NCBI RefSeq assembly: GCF_040219635.1
Contig: NZ_JAVJSC010000008.1
Location: 29,294-93,293 of the forward strand
Direction of reading: 5' to 3'
Length of the DNA stretch: 64,000 nt
Origin: Pyruvatibacter sp.
Lineage (GTDB): Bacteria > Pseudomonadota > Alphaproteobacteria > CGMCC-115125
In this document: positions 18,135-26,193 of the stretch, piece by piece
How the letters are laid out: each line of letters begins with the position of its first letter
How positions within the stretch are numbered: position 1 is the stretch's first letter
The notes under the pieces: generated by a model
What the model was told of the DNA's origin: nothing
The model's input: the letters and a program-made list of their open reading frames with translations, nothing else
Databases searched by the model: none
Made by a program: the position numbers and the translations under genes

Positions 18135-18946
18135 TGACGAACCTTGAAACCCAGCAACGCCTGTTTGCAGCGTCTCTGCGCGACCCTGACAACAACATGA
18201 TTTTGAACGAGATGGCGGGCGTGTCCGGTGAAATACTGCCCTCAAAGCCGCGGTTTGACGTGTATCGCAACAATGTATTCAGCAGCCTGACGGATGCGCT
18301 GGCGGCACTTTATCCGGTGTGTCAGCGGCTGGTGGGTCAGACGTTTTTCAGGGCGATGGCGCGTGCCTATCTGCAGCGGCCAGCGCCCGATGCATTGCCG
18401 CGTCAGGCGTCGCTGATCGGCTTTGCGCCTGACTTTGCAGGGTTTTTGGTGTCGTTCGAGCCTGCGCGCGGCATGCCTTATCTGCCGGACGTGGCACGGC
18501 TCGAATATGCGTGGCACCGGGTTTATCACGCAGCCGACGCAACGCCTGTCACCGCGCAGGATTTGCAAGTGGTGCTTGAGCGCGAAGGTGCGCAGGCGCT
18601 GGATGGGCTGCGGCTTGCGCTGCCAGCAGCGCATAGCCTGTTGATGGCGCCTTATGCGGTGTCGCGCATCTGGGAAGCCAACCAGCCTGCCAATGACGGC
18701 AAGTTAGATGTGACCACTGGCGACGTTGCCGAGCGGTTGTTTGTGGTGCGGCCCGGCGCGCAGGTGGAAGTGCGCCGGTTGTCGCCGGGTGCTTTTTCCT
18801 TTGTGTGCGCTGTTGATGGCGGTGTGACGCTTGGCCGGGCGATGATTTCAGCCTTCGAGGCCGAGCCGGACGCAGACCCACAGCTAATTTTTGCAGCACT
18901 TTTGACGGCGGGCAGTTTTGTCTGGCCCACGGATGCTGCTGCCTGA
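18134..18946 (+). CDS. bufC: DUF2063 protein, bufferin partner (BufC-type)
   Basis: A 270-residue DUF2063-family protein (N-terminal DNA-binding-like/DUF2063 domain, about residues 1-100, with RFDVYRNNVFSSLTDALAALYP and PDVARLEYAW further on). In bufferin and related MNIO clusters this family is the partner or recognition protein that presents the precursor to the MNIO enzyme. ATG 18134 overlaps the bufB stop; a GTG at 18131 is also possible. The C-terminal half is beta-rich with no catalytic motif. The family call is firm, the detailed role follows from work on related clusters. Confidence 0.88.
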   Translation: MTNLETQQRLFAASLRDPDNNMILNEMAGVSGEILPSKPRFDVYRNNVFSSLTDALAALYPVCQRLVGQTFFRAMARAYLQRPAPDALPRQASLIGFAPDFAGFLVSFEPARGMPYLPDVARLEYAWHRVYHAADATPVTAQDLQVVLEREGAQALDGLRLALPAAHSLLMAPYAVSRIWEANQPANDGKLDVTTGDVAERLFVVRPGAQVEVRRLSPGAFSFVCAVDGGVTLGRAMISAFEAEPDADPQLIFAALLTAGSFVWPTDAAA

Positions 18947-18992
18947 TGCCATTTCATTTGACGATGTGCATTTTAAAACAGGGGGCGAACCC

Positions 18993-19466
18993 ATGACGTA
19001 TGCCAACCTTATTACGGCTAGCCAGAACGGACTTGTCGGATTTATCTCACGGGCCATCGACATCATGTCAGCGGTGCCGGAGTGGATATTGGCACTCGGT
19101 GCCCGCATCGCAGTTGGCATGGTGTTCTGGACATCCGCCCGTCTCAAGGTCGACGGTTTTGCGCTGAAAGACTCAACCTACTTTCTGTTTGAGCATGAGT
19201 ATGCATTGCCGCTGATCCCCTCTGACTGGGCGGCGGTGCTGGGCACTGTTGGCGAGCACCTGTTTCCCCTGATGTTGTTTGTGGGACTGGGCGCGCGCTT
19301 CGGCGCACTTGGTTTGCTGGTGATGACGGCGGTCATCCAGACGTTTGTGTATCCCGGTGCGTGGGCGCTTCATCTCTTATGGGCCACAGCGCTGCTTTAC
19401 ATCATCATTCGCGGACCGGGCCTTCTGGCGATCGATAATCTGATTGCCCGGCGGTTTGGACGCTGA
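18993..19466 (+). CDS. DoxX-family membrane protein of the bufferin operon
   Basis: A 157-residue membrane protein with about four transmembrane segments and the DoxX-type pattern: RIAVGMVFWTSARLK after an early helix, ALPLIPSDWAAVLGTVGEHLFPLMLFVGLGARFGA, and a Trp-rich C-terminal helix (ALHLLWATALLYIIIRGPG). The start ATG 18993 follows GGGGGCG and excludes the in-frame ATG at 18918, which overlaps bufC. DoxX-like proteins are frequent fourth members of bufferin operons. They may connect to quinone or thiol redox chemistry. Membership of the operon is clear, the mechanism is not known. Confidence 0.85.
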   Translation: MTYANLITASQNGLVGFISRAIDIMSAVPEWILALGARIAVGMVFWTSARLKVDGFALKDSTYFLFEHEYALPLIPSDWAAVLGTVGEHLFPLMLFVGLGARFGALGLLVMTAVIQTFVYPGAWALHLLWATALLYIIIRGPGLLAIDNLIARRFGR

Positions 19467-19524
19467 CATGGCGGTGCTGTGGCGGTAGGCTTTGCGGGTC
19501 GTTTTCAAGAAGGGAGCAGACCCC

Positions 19525-19908
19525 ATGATGACTCAAGCCATTGCCCTTGGATTTGGGCTCTACATGATTGCCGCCGGTATTGCCCTTGTCGCCACGCCCG
19601 ACCGGGGCCGCGCCATGCTGCGGGATTTGCGCGAAAGCGCGGGTCTGTCGTTTGTGTGCGGTGTCTTGGTGTTTTTCATCGGTGCCGTGCTGCTGACGGC
19701 CCACCACAAGATTGACACGCCACTGGAGACGATAGTCACCATATTGGCGGCGATTACGCTGCTGGAGGGCTTCATCTTTCTCGCCATCGGCTCATCGTTC
19801 ATGCGGCTGCTCAACCCGCTGGTGACGGGTCAGTTCATCCGGGCGTGGGGAATTTTGGCGCTTGGTGTCGGGGCCGTCCTTACATATGTCGGACTTGGCT
19901 GGCACTAG
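19525..19908 (+). CDS. small four-helix membrane protein downstream of the bufferin operon
   Basis: A 127-residue polytopic protein with four predicted transmembrane helices (about residues 5-23, 44-62, 73-93 and 105-123). Short polar loops include RGRAMLRDLRESAG and HHKIDTP. The start ATG 19525 has a good AGGGAG site (19511-19516). It lies 58 bases after the DoxX gene on the same strand, so it is probably a fifth operon member. No family was recognised; it is not one of the usual BufABCD proteins. The paired His in the second loop could bind metal but this is speculative. Confidence 0.6.
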   Translation: MMTQAIALGFGLYMIAAGIALVATPDRGRAMLRDLRESAGLSFVCGVLVFFIGAVLLTAHHKIDTPLETIVTILAAITLLEGFIFLAIGSSFMRLLNPLVTGQFIRAWGILALGVGAVLTYVGLGWH

Positions 19909-20094
19909 CACCACGCGTTTCGGACGCCTGTTTTCAGGCCCCGGTTTCAGGCCCCAGGTTCAGGTGACTAGCTGAAAGTAGGGTGCGGCACATCCGCCCG
20001 CCCTCAGCCCGCTTGGTCGTGTCGGGTGTGCCTGCCAACATGCCGCGCCAGGCCGCAACCCTCTGCCGATAAAGGATGATTGGTCTTGAGGGCT

Positions 20095-20123
20095 AAAAAC
20101 CCCTGTTGCCTGTAAGGGTTTTT
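20095..20123. terminator. bidirectional-looking terminator before ccoN
   Basis: AAAAACCC at 20095-20102 pairs with GGGTTTTT at 20116-20123, giving an 8-bp stem with a T-run on the plus strand and an A-run on the left arm. It follows the bufferin operon by about 190 bases and precedes the ccoN promoter, so it may insulate the two. The stem is A/T-heavy, so strength is uncertain. Confidence 0.5.
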
Positions 20124-20145
20124 GTGGGTCAATGGGTCAGCCCGA

Positions 20146-20159
20146 TTGACCAAGGTCAA
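20146..20159. promoter_or_regulatory. FNR/FixK-type box upstream of ccoN
   Basis: TTGACCAAGGTCAA matches the FNR/FixK consensus (TTGA-N6-TCAA) with a fully palindromic centre. It ends 126 bases before the ccoN start. FixK/FnrL activation of cbb3 oxidase genes at low oxygen is well established in alphaproteobacteria, so this site probably drives ccoNOQP. A class II arrangement would put the transcription start near 20194. Confidence 0.85.
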
Positions 20160-20285
20160 TGTTGTTTCCCGCAGAATCCTGCACCTACCCTGACATGTGC
20201 AGCGTTCGCGTAGGCCATTTGCGGCAGTGTATCGTCGGCACGCAGTTTCGATGCGGGACTTTTTAGGCAGGACACAGCGTAGGTC

Positions 20286-22001
20286 ATGACACAAACAACA
20301 AATCCCCGGAACAACTCCGGAGCACCGCTCAGCGACGACGGTCGGCTGACGACCACGGGCTGGGGGGCGATCGCGCTGTTCGGCCTTGGCGCGTTTCTGG
20401 GTATTTTCGTGATCGCCGGTGCCACCAGCGGGCCGGTGGCGTTTCATGGCGCGCTCATCACGGTGTTCTGCCTGCTTGCCATCATGTGGATCGGCGACCG
20501 GCACTTTGATTTTCTCAAGCGCGGGCCAACACCCGCAGCGCCGGACGGCGTGCAGTACAATGACGCGGTGATCCGCTGGGGCGTGATTGCCTCCACCTTC
20601 TGGGGTGTTGTGGGGTTTGCGGCCGGGCTGGTGCTCTCCATCCAGCTTGCCTACCCGGACCTGCTGACCGGCATTGCCGAGCTGAACTTCGGACGCCTGC
20701 GCCCTGTGCATACGTCTGCTGTGATCTTTGCCTTTGGCGGCAACGTGCTGATCGCCACGTCGTTTTATGTGGTGCAGCGCACCTCCAAGGCGCGGCTGGC
20801 GGGCGACATTGCGCCGTGGTTCGTGTTCTGGGGCTATCAGTTGTTTATCGTTCTGGCCGCCACCGGCTATGTGCTGGGTGTCACCCAGTCCAAGGAGTAC
20901 GCCGAGCCTGAATGGTACATCGACCTGTGGCTCACTATCGTGTGGGTGGTGTATCTGCTGGTGTTCCTTGGCACGCTGTGGCGGCGCCGTGAGCCGCACA
21001 TCTATGTGGCCAACTGGTTCTACCTCGCCTTCATCGTCACTATTGCGATGCTGCACATCGTCAACAATCTGGCGGTGCCGGTGTCGTTTACCGGCGACAA
21101 ATCCTATGTGCTGATGTCAGGCGTGCAGGATGCCATGACCCAGTGGTGGTATGGCCACAACGCGGTGGGCTTCTTCCTCACCGCGGGCTTTCTGGGCATC
21201 ATGTATTATTTCATTCCCAAGCGCGCCGAGCGGCCGGTGTATTCGTACCGCCTGTCGATCATTCACTTCTGGGCGCTGATCTTTTTGTACATCTGGGCGG
21301 GTCCGCACCACCTGCATTTCACAGCGCTGCCTGACTGGGCACAGACGCTGGGGGCGACGTTCTCCATCATGCTGTGGATGCCCTCCTGGGGCGGCATGAT
21401 CAACGGCCTGATGACGCTGGCCGGTGCGTGGGACCGTCTTCGCACGGACCCGGTGATCCGCATGTTGGTGGTGTCGGTGGCGTTCTACGGCATGAGCACG
21501 TTTGAAGGCCCGCTGATGAGCATCAAGGCTGTGAACGGTCTGTCGCATTACACCGACTGGACCATCGGTCACGTGCACTCCGGTGCGCTGGGCTGGGTCG
21601 GCTTTGTGAGCTTTGGCGCGCTTTACTGCATGACGCCGTGGGTATGGCGTCGTCAGCGGTTGTATTCATTGGCGCTGGTTGAATGGCACTTCTGGATCGC
21701 GACCCTGGGCATCGTGCTCTACATCACCTCCATGTGGGTGTCGGGCATTCTGCAGGGCCTGATGTGGCGCGCCTATGATGCGCTGGGCTTCCTTGAATAC
21801 TCCTTCGTGGAAACCGTGGAAGCGATGCACCCGTTCTATGTCATTCGCGGGCTGGGGGGTGCGCTGTTCGTCGTCGGCTCACTCATCATGGCCTACAATC
21901 TGTACAAAACCGCCAAGGGTGAAATCCGCGAAAGCGAGCCCCTTGATGCAACCGCCGGCCGTGCTCCGCAGGGCCAGTTCGTTGCAGCGCCGGCGCAATA
22001 G
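20286..22001 (+). CDS. ccoN: cbb3-type cytochrome c oxidase subunit I
   Basis: The catalytic subunit of the high-affinity cbb3 oxidase, 571 residues and polytopic. It carries low-spin heme b, the heme b3-CuB centre and the proton channel. Visible ligands include His near residue 142 (RPVHTSAVIFAFGG), WWYGHNAVGFF for CuB, GPHHLHFTALPDW, and HYTDWTIGHVHSGALGWVG for the two hemes. The N-terminal 95 residues add two hydrophobic segments, as in many alphaproteobacterial CcoN proteins. It opens the ccoNOQP operon behind an FNR/FixK box and is followed 14 bases later by ccoO. Confidence 0.97.
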   Translation: MTQTTNPRNNSGAPLSDDGRLTTTGWGAIALFGLGAFLGIFVIAGATSGPVAFHGALITVFCLLAIMWIGDRHFDFLKRGPTPAAPDGVQYNDAVIRWGVIASTFWGVVGFAAGLVLSIQLAYPDLLTGIAELNFGRLRPVHTSAVIFAFGGNVLIATSFYVVQRTSKARLAGDIAPWFVFWGYQLFIVLAATGYVLGVTQSKEYAEPEWYIDLWLTIVWVVYLLVFLGTLWRRREPHIYVANWFYLAFIVTIAMLHIVNNLAVPVSFTGDKSYVLMSGVQDAMTQWWYGHNAVGFFLTAGFLGIMYYFIPKRAERPVYSYRLSIIHFWALIFLYIWAGPHHLHFTALPDWAQTLGATFSIMLWMPSWGGMINGLMTLAGAWDRLRTDPVIRMLVVSVAFYGMSTFEGPLMSIKAVNGLSHYTDWTIGHVHSGALGWVGFVSFGALYCMTPWVWRRQRLYSLALVEWHFWIATLGIVLYITSMWVSGILQGLMWRAYDALGFLEYSFVETVEAMHPFYVIRGLGGALFVVGSLIMAYNLYKTAKGEIRESEPLDATAGRAPQGQFVAAPAQ

Positions 22002-22015
22002 GGAGGGCTGAACAG

Positions 22016-22747
22016 ATGTCCTTATTCAGTCACGCCACCCTTGAGCGCAACTCGATCATTCTGGTGGTCGCCATTCTGGTGGTGGTGTCCATCGGCGGCA
22101 TCGTGCAAATCGCACCGTTGTTCTTTCTGTCCTCCACCATTGAGGAAGTGGACGGAATGCGGCCCTATTCGCCGCTGGAGCTTGCCGGCCGCAACATCTA
22201 CATCCGCGAGGGCTGCTACAACTGCCACAGCCAGATGATCCGCTCACTGCGCGACGAAGTGGAGCGGTACGGGCACTACTCGCTGGCGGCTGAGAGCATG
22301 TACGACCACCCGTTCCAGTGGGGCTCCAAGCGCACCGGGCCGGACCTGGCGCGTGTCGGCGGCAAGTATTCAGACGACTGGCATGTGCTGCACATGGCAG
22401 ACCCGCGCGCCGTGGTGCCTGAGAGCATCATGCCGGAATACCCGTTTCTGGCAGAGACGCCGCTCAATTTTGAGGGCATTGCGGACCATCTCAGGACCAA
22501 CCGCATTGTCGGTGTACCGTACACGGATGAAATGATCGAGAACGCGGAAGCTGACCTCAAAATCCAGGTGCAGCCGTTTGAGGATTATGACGCCATGCTG
22601 GCGCGCTATCCAAAGGCACAGGTGCGCGACTTTGACGGCAACCCCGACATGATTTCCGAACTCGATGCACTCATCGCCTACATGCAGATGCTGGGCACCC
22701 TCGTTGACTTCTCGGCTTACGAAGCCGAGGGCGAGAACATGCGCTAG
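22016..22747 (+). CDS. ccoO: cbb3 oxidase mono-heme cytochrome c subunit II
   Basis: A membrane-anchored mono-heme cytochrome c of 243 residues. One transmembrane helix (about residues 13-37) precedes the heme site GCYNCHSQMIRSL (Cys67, Cys70, His71). The conserved GSKRTGPDLARVGGKYSDDWH follows, which is typical of CcoO. A distal Met suitable as axial ligand is present in the SIMPEYPFL region. It passes electrons from CcoP to CcoN. The gene starts 14 bases after ccoN and leads into ccoQ after 12 bases. Confidence 0.97.
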   Translation: MSLFSHATLERNSIILVVAILVVVSIGGIVQIAPLFFLSSTIEEVDGMRPYSPLELAGRNIYIREGCYNCHSQMIRSLRDEVERYGHYSLAAESMYDHPFQWGSKRTGPDLARVGGKYSDDWHVLHMADPRAVVPESIMPEYPFLAETPLNFEGIADHLRTNRIVGVPYTDEMIENAEADLKIQVQPFEDYDAMLARYPKAQVRDFDGNPDMISELDALIAYMQMLGTLVDFSAYEAEGENMR

Positions 22748-22759
22748 GGGGCAGGCATC

Positions 22760-22936
22760 ATGGGATATGACGAAATGAGAAGCATCGGCGGGGCCATTGG
22801 CCTGGTCGGGCTGTTTGTCGGGTTTGTCGGTGTCATCGTCTATGCGATGTGGCCCGGCAACAAAAAGAACTTCGACCGCGCGGCGATGGTGCCGCTTGAT
22901 GATGATACGCCGGCAGATGAGGGGCGTTCAAAATGA
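22760..22936 (+). CDS. ccoQ: cbb3 oxidase small subunit IV
   Basis: A 58-residue protein, short enough to be missed by length-filtered gene calls. It has one transmembrane helix (about residues 10-30, IGLVGLFVGFVGVIVYAMW) followed by the family-typical polar tail with PGNKKNFDRAA and an acidic end. CcoQ stabilises the cbb3 complex, particularly in air. Its stop overlaps the ccoP start (ATGA at 22933-22936), so the two are translationally coupled. Confidence 0.92.
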   Translation: MGYDEMRSIGGAIGLVGLFVGFVGVIVYAMWPGNKKNFDRAAMVPLDDDTPADEGRSK

Positions 22937-23919
22937 CCGATAATGCTGACAACAAGCCGGGACATGCCGAGCCTGATGCCCATGTGGATGCCTATACCGG
23001 TGTGCAGACAACGGGCCACGAGTGGGACGGCATCCGCGAGCTGGACAACCCGCTGCCGCGCTGGTGGTTGTGGACGTTTTATGCCTGCATCCTGTGGGCG
23101 GTCGGCTACTGGGTGCTGTATCCGGCGTGGCCGCTTGCCTCAAGCTACACAACGGGGTTGCTGGGCTACTCGCAGCGCGAACTGGTAACCGAGCAGGTTG
23201 CCGCCTCGCGCGAAGCGTTGCGCGAATATGATGTGCAGATACTGGCCGGCGCATTGAGCGATGTGCCGGGCAATCCTGCCGTGCACTCGGTGGCGCTGGC
23301 AGGTGGCGAAAGCGCCTTCGGTGACAACTGCGCACCGTGTCACGGACGCGGCGGGCAGGGCTTCAAGGGCTACCCCAACCTCAATGACGACGCCTGGCTG
23401 TGGGGCGGCACGCTGGAAGACATTCAAACCACGCTGCGCCACGGTATCCGCTGGGACATTGACCCGGACACCCGCATGAACGACATGCCGAAGTTCCTCG
23501 ACGACGGCATTTTGAGCCGCGAGGAAGTGGCGGACACAACCCAGTATGTGATGTCGATTTCCGGCCGTGATGCGGACCCTGAGGCTGCCACGCGCGGAGC
23601 TGAGATTTTCGCGGCGCAGTGCTCGGTCTGTCATATGGACGACGGACGCGGCAACAAGGAGCTAGGGGCCCCCAACCTGACCGATGCAATCTGGCTGTAT
23701 GGCGGCGACCAGCAAACCATCTATGCGTCAATAGCCCACAGTCGGCGCGGCGTCATGCCCGCTTGGCAGGGGCGGCTGGATGAGGCGACCATCGCCAAGC
23801 TGGCGCTGTATGTTCACTCGCTTGGGGGCGGTGAGCCATCCGCGCCGGTGGCAGAAGTGTTTGGCGACGTGCTGCCCGAAGAAAGCCTGCCGGCGACCGA
23901 AGGCGGGGTGCAGGAGTAA
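22933..23919 (+). CDS. ccoP: cbb3 oxidase di-heme cytochrome c subunit III
   Basis: A di-heme cytochrome c of 328 residues, the electron entry point of the cbb3 oxidase. An acidic N-terminus with the conserved HEWDGIRELDNPLPRWW (about residues 29-45) precedes a transmembrane helix (46-66). The first heme site is CAPCH (133-137) and the second CSVCH (230-234), each in a class I cytochrome c fold with a downstream Met (MNDMPKF and RRGVMPAW). It overlaps ccoQ by four bases. About 150 bases follow before ccoG. Confidence 0.97.
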   Translation: MTDNADNKPGHAEPDAHVDAYTGVQTTGHEWDGIRELDNPLPRWWLWTFYACILWAVGYWVLYPAWPLASSYTTGLLGYSQRELVTEQVAASREALREYDVQILAGALSDVPGNPAVHSVALAGGESAFGDNCAPCHGRGGQGFKGYPNLNDDAWLWGGTLEDIQTTLRHGIRWDIDPDTRMNDMPKFLDDGILSREEVADTTQYVMSISGRDADPEAATRGAEIFAAQCSVCHMDDGRGNKELGAPNLTDAIWLYGGDQQTIYASIAHSRRGVMPAWQGRLDEATIAKLALYVHSLGGGEPSAPVAEVFGDVLPEESLPATEGGVQE

Positions 23920-23995
23920 TCCGGCGATCAGGTTGATCCGGGAACAGCAGGCCACGCTGCGGACTTTGCTGTGCGAAGGGGACACGGCTGTTTGG

Positions 23996-24025
23996 TCGTG
24001 CGTGTGCTGATCGTGCGTGTGCTGA
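23996..24025. repeat. 15-bp perfect tandem duplication in the ccoP-ccoG gap
   Basis: TCGTGCGTGTGCTGA occurs twice in immediate succession (23996-24010 and 24011-24025) in the 148-base gap between ccoP and ccoG. It is non-coding and probably a slippage or local duplication product. No FNR-type box was seen in this gap, so ccoGHIS may depend on read-through from ccoNOQP. Confidence 0.9.
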
Positions 24026-24067
24026 TGATGTGTTCCGGATAGGAGGGTCCGGACAGGAAGGATTGCG

Positions 24068-25648
24068 ATGACTTCGAATGATCCAGGTTCGGGCCTTTCA
24101 GACCTTGCCCGCGAAGCGGTGGCAAATGTTGTCGCACCCGAACCACCTCCCGCTGCCGCGACAGGACCCGGCGATGGTCGCGCCCACGAAAAAGTGGAGC
24201 GCCATGATGTGGAGCCGGTCAACTCGGCTGCCTCACGGTCGCTGTATGAAAAACGCCGCGCCATTCATCCCAAACTGGTGCACGGGGTTTTCCGCAACAT
24301 CAAATGGGTGGTGATGGCGGTCACCCTTGGCATTTATTATGTGCTGCCATGGATCCGCTGGGATCGCGGCCCCAATGCGCCGGACCAGGCCGTGCTGCTG
24401 GATATGCCGGGGCGGCGGTTTTATTTCTTCTTCATCGAAATCTGGCCGCAGGAAATCTATTACATCACCGGGCTGCTGGTGCTCGCCTCGCTGGTGCTGT
24501 TTTTGGCCACCTCGCTGTTTGGCCGGGTGTGGTGCGGCTATACCTGTCCACAAACCGTATGGACGGATCTGTTCATCATGGTGGAGCGCATGGTGGAGGG
24601 GGACCGCAACGACCGGCTGCGCATGGCCAAGCGCCCCTGGACGCTGGGCAAGTTTGGCAAAAAACTCACCAAGCATTCCATCTGGGTGCTGATCGCGCTG
24701 GCGACCGGCGGCGCGTGGGTGTTCTATTTCGCCGACGCCCCCACATTGGCCGTGCAGCTTGTCACGCTGGACGCGCCGGTTGTGGCCTATCTGTTTATCG
24801 GCGTGTTCGCCTCTACCACCTACCTGCTGGGTGGCCTCGCCCGCGAACAGGTGTGCACCTATATGTGTCCGTGGCCGCGCATTCAGGGTGCGCTGGTGGA
24901 TGACCAGTCGTTTCTGGTCAGCTACCGGACAGACCGGGGTGAGCCACGCGGCGCGCACCGCAAGGGCGACACATGGGAGGGGCGGGGCGACTGCATTGAC
25001 TGCAAGCAATGTGTTGTGGCGTGCCCGATGGGCATCGACATCCGCGACGGCGACCAGCTTGAGTGCATTCAGTGTGCGCTGTGCATTGATGCGTGCAACG
25101 ACATCATGGACAAGATCGACCGCCCGCGCGGTCTCATCACCTATGATAATTTCGACAATATGGAGCGGCGCGAAAAAGGCCTGGCACCGCGCACGCGCTT
25201 GCTGCGTCCGCGCACCATTTTGTATGCGGCGCTCATTGTGCTGGTGGGGGCGATCATGCTGGCCGCGCTTGTCACCCGCTCTCCGCTGGACGTAAACGTG
25301 CTGCGCGACCGCAACCCGTTGTTCGTCATGTTGTCTGACGGGTCCATCCGCAACGGCTATGACGTGAAGATCCTCAACAAGCTGTCGGAAGAGCGGTTGT
25401 TCAACGTTACTGTCACGGGCCTTGAGGGTGCGCGGCTGTCCACGCTGACACAGACCGGCCTTGAGACTTTGCCGGTGGCCGTTGCGCCCGACCGGTTGCG
25501 CAATCTGCGGGTGTTCGTGTCAGTATCAGCCGAGCAGACAGGGCTGGTTGAAGACGGTGTGGCAGATATTGATTTTGTCATCACGGACATGATGGATGGC
25601 CGCGAAGTCCGCAACGCCACGACCTTCCGCGTACCTGACCAGCGCTAG
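24068..25648 (+). CDS. ccoG: cbb3 oxidase assembly ferredoxin-like protein
   Basis: A 526-residue membrane-bound polyferredoxin (FixG/RdxA/CcoG), needed for copper delivery to the cbb3 oxidase; the family reduces Cu(II). Five or so transmembrane helices lie between residues 75 and 270, with the NapH-like Cys motif GYTCPQTVWTD near residue 160 and TYMCPWPRIQ near 270. Two 4Fe-4S sites follow: CIDCKQCVVACP (309-320) and CIQCALCIDACN (333-344). The C-terminal part is a periplasmic Ig-like domain. It starts 148 bases after ccoP and is followed by ccoH after 14 bases. Confidence 0.96.
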   Translation: MTSNDPGSGLSDLAREAVANVVAPEPPPAAATGPGDGRAHEKVERHDVEPVNSAASRSLYEKRRAIHPKLVHGVFRNIKWVVMAVTLGIYYVLPWIRWDRGPNAPDQAVLLDMPGRRFYFFFIEIWPQEIYYITGLLVLASLVLFLATSLFGRVWCGYTCPQTVWTDLFIMVERMVEGDRNDRLRMAKRPWTLGKFGKKLTKHSIWVLIALATGGAWVFYFADAPTLAVQLVTLDAPVVAYLFIGVFASTTYLLGGLAREQVCTYMCPWPRIQGALVDDQSFLVSYRTDRGEPRGAHRKGDTWEGRGDCIDCKQCVVACPMGIDIRDGDQLECIQCALCIDACNDIMDKIDRPRGLITYDNFDNMERREKGLAPRTRLLRPRTILYAALIVLVGAIMLAALVTRSPLDVNVLRDRNPLFVMLSDGSIRNGYDVKILNKLSEERLFNVTVTGLEGARLSTLTQTGLETLPVAVAPDRLRNLRVFVSVSAEQTGLVEDGVADIDFVITDMMDGREVRNATTFRVPDQR

Positions 25649-25662
25649 GAGGCGCAAAACCA

Positions 25663-26193
25663 ATGGTGCTTTTGAAAAATGGCCTGACCGGGTGGCATGT
25701 GCTGGGCGCGATGGTGGCGTTTTTCGGCGTCATCTTCGCAGTGAACGGGTTCATGACCTATCAGGCGCTGAGCACGTTTTCAGGCATCGAAACACCCAAT
25801 GCCTATCAGGTGGGCCGCGATTTCAACCAGACCCTTGAGGCGGCTGAAGCGCAACGCGCGCGCGGCTGGCAGGTGACATTTGACGAGAAATTTGTCGCCA
25901 TGCCTGACGGAACGCAGGCCCGTGTCGTGGTAACGGTAGCGGACGCAGCCGGATCAGCCATCAGCGGCCTTGACGGCACCCTCACCTTCTGGCGCCCTGT
26001 TGTGCAGGGCAAGGACGTGGTGGCGGTGCTCACGCCGTTCACCGACGGAACCTATGTGGCAGAAGCGGTTCTGCCCGCACGCGGCACATGGGATATGCGG
26101 CTGTCGCTTGAAGCCTCAACGGATATGCGGGCGGATGCCGACACAACGCCATATTATCTTGAGAAGCGTGTGTTTGCCGGCGGGCCTTCGTGA
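25663..26193 (+). CDS. ccoH: cbb3 oxidase assembly protein FixH/CcoH
   Basis: A 176-residue FixH family protein with one N-terminal transmembrane helix (about residues 10-33, followed by the family-typical NGFMTYQALSTFSG) and a periplasmic beta-rich domain. The GLxGTLTFWRP-type segment (GLDGTLTFWRPV) and the later GTWDMRLSLE are characteristic. CcoH associates with the cbb3 oxidase during and after assembly. The stop overlaps the GTG start of ccoI at 26190, indicating coupling. Confidence 0.93.
   Translation: MVLLKNGLTGWHVLGAMVAFFGVIFAVNGFMTYQALSTFSGIETPNAYQVGRDFNQTLEAAEAQRARGWQVTFDEKFVAMPDGTQARVVVTVADAAGSAISGLDGTLTFWRPVVQGKDVVAVLTPFTDGTYVAEAVLPARGTWDMRLSLEASTDMRADADTTPYYLEKRVFAGGPS

Noticed and set aside
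20004..21056. 350-residue minus-strand frame
   Set aside because: Covers the FNR/FixK box and the start of ccoN; no domain signature.
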